Positions 6,946 to 9,647 of a DNA stretch of 9,647 nt are shown piece by piece. The notes beneath the pieces were generated by a model. That model had not been told where the DNA came from. It did not search any database and saw only the letters and a program-made list of their open reading frames with translations. The translations under genes were made by a program, and so were the position numbers. Origin of the DNA: Opitutia bacterium UBA4654. GTDB lineage: Bacteria; Verrucomicrobiota; Verrucomicrobiia; Opitutales; Intestinicryptomonadaceae. The DNA is taken from the NCBI GenBank assembly GCA_002405555.1, contig DHMA01000036.1, forward strand, positions 1 to 9,647, read 5' to 3'. How positions within the stretch are numbered: the stretch's first letter is position 1; each line of letters starts with the position of its first letter.

Positions 6946-6975
6946 TGTATAAAAGATATTGAAGGTTTGTATCAA
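6946..6975 (-). promoter_or_regulatory. Candidate sigma70-type promoter of the small secreted peptide (proximal)
   Basis: On the minus strand, TTGATA (complement of 6970-6975) is followed after 18 bases by TATACA (complement of 6946-6951). The -35 matches 5 of 6 and the -10 matches 4 of 6. Initiation about 7 bases further on would leave a very short leader containing the AAGGA ribosome site. Confidence 0.4.
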
Positions 6976-6986
6976 ATTGGAATCCG

Positions 6987-7015
6987 ATTTTCCACACAAA
7001 CCGCCGCGCTGTCAA
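6987..7015 (-). promoter_or_regulatory. Candidate sigma70-type promoter of the small secreted peptide (distal)
   Basis: On the minus strand, a perfect TTGACA (complement of 7010-7015) is followed after exactly 17 bases by GAAAAT (complement of 6987-6992), 4 of 6 against the -10 consensus. It would give a leader of about 55 bases before the ATG at 6925. An 11-base palindrome, CCGTTTAACGG (7031-7041), lies 15 bases upstream of the -35 and could be an operator. Confidence 0.4.
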
Positions 7016-7301
7016 GAATGCTTATGAAAGCCGTTTAACGGTTTGCAATTTATATATCGCGCGCAAAAGAAATAAATCACGCGGTAGAGAAAAAAATCCA
7101 CTTCCCGCAGCCGCACACAGCAAGCCCTTCCCGCCCCGCGCGGAAACACCGTTAAGCCGATATGCACAGGTACTACGCGAGCGTCCCGCATTGTGCCGCG
7201 GGCGCCCGTATTGCATCGCGAGCACACGAAGCTTAAATGCCGTTAACGTTCGACGAATCGAATCCCTATACGAGGGAGAGTTGGAGGCTTATGCATGCGC
7301 A

Positions 7302-7333
7302 AAAAAACCGCAGTCGGTTGACTGCGGTTTTTT
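7302..7333 (-). terminator. Bidirectional intrinsic terminator closing the pgi operon
   Basis: The arm at 7302-7315 (six A, then CCGCAGTC) is perfectly complementary to the arm at 7320-7333 (GACTGCGG, then six T), with a GGTT loop. It begins 5 bases beyond the stop of the small lipoprotein gene on the minus strand. Because both arms carry the A/T tract, it works in both directions, so it also blocks plus-strand transcription coming from the junction. Confidence 0.9.
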
Positions 7334-7338
7334 GTAAG

Positions 7339-7530
7339 TTAGTAGCGGGTCGGGTTGCCGATTCCGCCCATTCCGGGCAGGCCGCCCTCCCATGACGCGG
7401 GTTTCCCCCACGGAAGGTCGCCGCCGTCGGTCGCCCGCGACGGCAGGCTCTTCTTATGTTCCGTGGATTCGCAACCGACGATAAACACCGTGCACAAAGC
7501 CATTACCGCCAAAAGCAATATTTTCTTCAT
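7339..7530 (-). CDS. Small lipoprotein of unknown function
   Basis: This is a 63-residue protein with a type II signal peptide: MKK, hydrophobic core LLLAVMALCTVF and lipobox I-V-G-C with the lipidated Cys at residue 20. Glu follows the Cys, so by the rule known from enterobacteria the protein would go to the outer membrane. The mature chain has only 44 residues: a charged linker (STEHKKSLPSRA), then a Gly/Pro/Trp-rich tail with LPWGKPASWEG, GLPGMGGIG and NPTRY. No enzymatic domain fits in this length. It is the last gene of the pgi operon, 21 bases after the coiled-coil gene, and is followed at once by a terminator. There is no Shine-Dalgarno site before the ATG. I do not recognise the family; an envelope-linking or structural role would fit the shape. 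The lipoprotein call is firm. Confidence 0.85.
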   Translation of the reverse strand: MKKILLLAVMALCTVFIVGCESTEHKKSLPSRATDGGDLPWGKPASWEGGLPGMGGIGNPTRY

Positions 7531-7551
7531 ACGAAGTGTCTATCGAAACGG

Positions 7552-8463
7552 TTATGCGTTGTCGGCGGCGGTTTTTTCCGCTTCCGCTTTCGGCGTTTCC
7601 GCCGTCAATTCCAAGAGGTCGCCCTCTTCTATTGTTTCGGGAATGCCGACTTTCGGGTTAATAAGTCCGAGAGCCACGTTATCGCGCACTTCGTTAATCA
7701 CGATTTCGGAAACGAGCACGCCTTCGCGTTTAAGCTGTATCTTTTGGTACTGTTTCACGCCGTCAGCTTCGCCTTTATTGATTACGACAATCGCGTCTTC
7801 GGGCATGGATTTCAAAACTGTCGCGATATCGCCTTTGGGGGTATAGGGGATTTTCACGACTTTCTTGACGACCTTTTTGCCGCTTGCGTCGATTTCCACG
7901 ACATCGACCACTTCCGAGGCTTCGAGTGTCTTGATTTTCTTTTCGGCGTCTTCGAGAGCCTTCGATTTTGTGGCAAGCTGCGATTCGAGCGACGAAACTT
8001 TTTCCTTCAAGGCGTCGGATTCGTCGTTCTTTGCGAGCAATGCCTTTGTGGATACGATTTCGCGTTTGAGGTTTTCGATAAGCGAATCCTTCTGCGCAAT
8101 CTGCTTTCTTGCCGCCGCCGCGTTTGCGTTGAGCGAGCGGATTTCCGCGTTCTTTTTGACGATTTCCGCGTTCGCCTGAACGCTCTTTGCGCGTTCGGAT
8201 TCGAGTTCGGAATTCGCCTCCTGATTGCGTTGTTCCACTGTGCGCAGGCGCCCCTTCAAGCCTTCGATAGACTCTTTATTGTCGGCGATGGTTTTCAAAA
8301 GTCCGGGGACTTTCGGAGCTTTTTCGGAAAGGGTCGCTCCGGGGACGCCCTTCATGTGGTTTTCCGCCGAGCTGATTTTGCCGCGAACGTCAATCCACGT
8401 GTAAACGCAGAACGCCGCCGCCAAAAGCGCGACGATTTTGAGAGATAGGGATACTGCTTTCAT
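7552..8463 (-). CDS. Membrane-anchored coiled-coil envelope protein with C-terminal beta domain
   Basis: This is a 303-residue protein. A single membrane anchor (about residues 6-22, SLKIVALLAAAFCVYTW) lies near the N-terminus. A short linker and a long heptad-like coiled coil follow (about 58-178, rich in E, K, Q, A and L). A beta-rich domain follows (about 180-282), with VVKIPYTPKGD, AIVVINKGEADGVKQ, KLREG-like turns and EGDLLEL. The C-terminus is an Ala/Glu/Lys tail. Anchor, coiled coil and beta domain in this order resemble MreC and other periplasmic scaffold proteins, and the x-V-N-K-G-x-x-D-G-V turn is common in envelope beta-barrels of the Planctomycetes-Verrucomicrobia group. It is not MreC by length or neighbours. 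The gene starts 3 bases after the pgi stop with no ribosome site, so it is probably translated by coupling. The domain probably faces the periplasm. Its function is unknown. Confidence 0.8.
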   Translation of the reverse strand: MKAVSLSLKIVALLAAAFCVYTWIDVRGKISSAENHMKGVPGATLSEKAPKVPGLLKTIADNKESIEGLKGRLRTVEQRNQEANSELESERAKSVQANAEIVKKNAEIRSLNANAAAARKQIAQKDSLIENLKREIVSTKALLAKNDESDALKEKVSSLESQLATKSKALEDAEKKIKTLEASEVVDVVEIDASGKKVVKKVVKIPYTPKGDIATVLKSMPEDAIVVINKGEADGVKQYQKIQLKREGVLVSEIVINEVRDNVALGLINPKVGIPETIEEGDLLELTAETPKAEAEKTAADNA

Positions 8464-8466
8464 TTG

Positions 8467-9647
8467 TTATTTCGATATTATAAATTTCCGGTCGAACCCG
8501 TTCCCCGACGCGACTTTCACGCCCGTCAACGGGTTGGATATCAAGTGAACGAGAACTTTAAATACCAATTCCGTTTCGTTTTCAAGCTTTATTTCAGCGG
8601 CAATTTCTTCGACCGACTTTTCCTGCGATTCCGAAAGCGCGGCGAGAATTTTTGCCTTGATTTCGAGGATATGTCCCGCCGCCTTTTTGCCCGCTTCGAC
8701 GCCGGGTTGGTGGTATGCGTTGATGTTCACCAGCGACGCGTAGAAGCCTACCGCCCTGTCGTAGAGCGCGATGAGCATGCCGACCGTCTGCGGCGAGCAA
8801 TCCTTAACCGTGAGCGTGATGCTGTCTCTGCCCTTTGCAGAGAGGGCTTCGCGCGTGCCGAGCAGGAACGCCTGCAAGTAGTCTCCCGCGGTTTCGCCCG
8901 CGGCGACTTCGGGGCTTGCGCCTTTGCGGTCGGAAAGCACTTCTATGAACGTTGCGAAGAAGTTGTTTACGCCGTCGCGCAGTTGCTGGACGTATGCGTG
9001 CTGGTCGGTCGAGCCTTTGTTGCCGTAGACCGAAATACCCTGCTCGACTTTGTTGCCGTCGAGGTCAAGCTCTTTGCCGAGAGATTCCATGATGAGCTGT
9101 TGGAGGTATCTCGAAAGGAGGAGGAGTCTGTCTTTATAGGGCAGAATCACCATATCTTTCAGACCCTTGCCGCCCGTGCACTTGTACCACATGAGCGCGA
9201 GCAACGCTGCGGGGTTCTTTGCGATTTTCGTCGCGCGGGTTGCCTTGTCCATCGCCGCCGCGCCCGCGAGCATTTTGTCAATCTTAATGCCCTGCAAAGC
9301 CGCGGGGAGCAGACCGACTGCCGCGAATTCGCTCGTTCTTCCGCCGACCCAGTCCCACATCGGGAAGAATTCGAGGAAGCCCTTTTCCTTTGCGAAATTG
9401 TAGAGTTTGCTGTTGTGCCCCGTCGTTACGACGGCGTGTTTTGCGAAGTCGAGCCCCGCCGCCTCCCAGCGGGCGATTGCCTCCATCATGCCGTTGCGGG
9501 GTTCGGGAGTGCCGCCCGATTTCGACGTTACGACTGCGAGCGTTTTGCCGAGCTTGCCGCGGAGTTTGTCGAACACGACATCGTAGCCGTCGGGGTCTGT
9601 ATTGTCGAGGAAGAAGACCTGCATTTTGTCGGTGCGGGGCGAGCAGA
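8467..9647 (-). CDS. pgi: Glucose-6-phosphate isomerase, C-terminal about 390 residues (5' end outside window)
   Basis: The enzyme interconverts glucose 6-phosphate and fructose 6-phosphate in the cytoplasm (glycolysis and gluconeogenesis). The frame stays open to the window edge upstream of the internal Met at 9622-9624, so the true start lies outside; homologs are near 530 residues, and roughly 130 are missing. Counting from that Met: the sugar-phosphate loop TSKSGGT is at 33-39, GGR with Arg96 in WDWVGGRTSEF, the catalytic Glu180 in MESLGK, His209 in GSTDQHAYVQQLRDG, and Lys313 in YHQPGVEAGKK. These match Arg272, Glu357, His388 and Lys518 of the rabbit enzyme, so an active enzyme is expected. 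The SKSGGTPEPRNGM and GNKGSTDQH wording is that of the cyanobacterial/chlamydial-type enzyme. The last 70 residues form a winged-helix-like extension known in that group. It leads the operon with the coiled-coil gene, 3 bases away. Confidence 0.95.
   Translation of the reverse strand, partial: CSPRTDKMQVFFLDNTDPDGYDVVFDKLRGKLGKTLAVVTSKSGGTPEPRNGMMEAIARWEAAGLDFAKHAVVTTGHNSKLYNFAKEKGFLEFFPMWDWVGGRTSEFAAVGLLPAALQGIKIDKMLAGAAAMDKATRATKIAKNPAALLALMWYKCTGGKGLKDMVILPYKDRLLLLSRYLQQLIMESLGKELDLDGNKVEQGISVYGNKGSTDQHAYVQQLRDGVNNFFATFIEVLSDRKGASPEVAAGETAGDYLQAFLLGTREALSAKGRDSITLTVKDCSPQTVGMLIALYDRAVGFYASLVNINAYHQPGVEAGKKAAGHILEIKAKILAALSESQEKSVEEIAAEIKLENETELVFKVLVHLISNPLTGVKVASGNGFDRKFIISK

Larger units (their letters stand above)
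6926..7301. other. Intergenic region without a supported gene
   Basis: Apart from the promoter candidates on its left side, I find no supported gene here. The first 150 bases are clearly more AT-rich than the rest of the window. Minus-strand frames at 7012-7227 start at GTG without a ribosome site and look random. I searched by eye for tRNA, tmRNA, SRP RNA and RNase P hallmarks. The segment TCGAATCC near 7251-7266 recalls a tRNA T-loop but has no pairing arm. CCGTTWA-type words recur at 7031-7041 (palindrome CCGTTTAACGG), 7149-7155 and 7240-7247 (overlapping the palindrome CGTTAACG). Confidence 0.5.

Noticed and set aside
6513..6962. A 149-codon plus-strand frame following the hub gene
   Set aside because: It begins at a GTG within the hub gene without a ribosome site, is built largely from the 33-base repeats, and runs antisense through the better supported small peptide gene.
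7012..7227. Minus-strand frames of 67-71 codons in the intergenic stretch
   Set aside because: GTG starts without a ribosome site, random-looking composition with many Arg and Cys, and no motif.
7240..7300. Possible tRNA or tmRNA end (TCGAATCC-like word)
   Set aside because: No T-arm pairing, no acceptor stem and no anticodon arm could be drawn on either strand.

Overview
The window joins two unlike blocks with a gene-poor junction between them. Bases 1-6531 are a plus-strand phage tail module. Bases 7339-9647 are a minus-strand, chromosome-type operon. The DNA is GC-rich, and neither GC content nor codon choice differs obviously by eye between the phage block and the chromosomal block, so the phage block looks like a long-resident prophage rather than a fresh arrival. 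The glucose-6-phosphate isomerase type, the MKK-type signal peptides and the mixture of clear Shine-Dalgarno sites with purely A-rich start leaders suggest a Gram-negative member of the Verrucomicrobiota/Chlamydiota neighbourhood. That placement is an inference, made without a database search.

Tail module, left to right: the C-terminal end of an unidentified protein (1-195); two tandem paralogous genes for exported proteins of about 235 residues (223-930 and 946-1665); a strong intrinsic terminator (1672-1705); a small protein in the position of a tail assembly chaperone (1727-2038); a 1090-residue tape measure protein (2051-5323); and, coupled by an ATGA overlap, a 403-residue probable tail hub or baseplate protein (5320-6531). 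The last three make up a tail-building order: chaperone, length ruler, hub. No lysis, tail-fibre, integrase or packaging gene is visible. Phage-like coding stops at the hub stop codon.

Junction (6532-7338): no convincing plus-strand gene. It holds a 33-base tandem repeat, a C/G-tract element, a 28-codon minus-strand gene that is almost entirely signal peptide and has its own ribosome site and two candidate promoters, and about 375 bases without a gene. It ends in a perfect 14-bp bidirectional terminator.

Chromosomal operon (minus strand, read from right to left): pgi, whose 5' end lies outside the window; 3 bases later a membrane-anchored coiled-coil protein with a C-terminal beta-rich domain; 21 bases later a 63-residue lipoprotein; then the terminator.

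The most interesting part is the pair of exported paralogs closed off by its own terminator inside a tail operon, which is a moron-like cargo arrangement of unknown function. The small secreted peptide at the phage/chromosome junction comes second.
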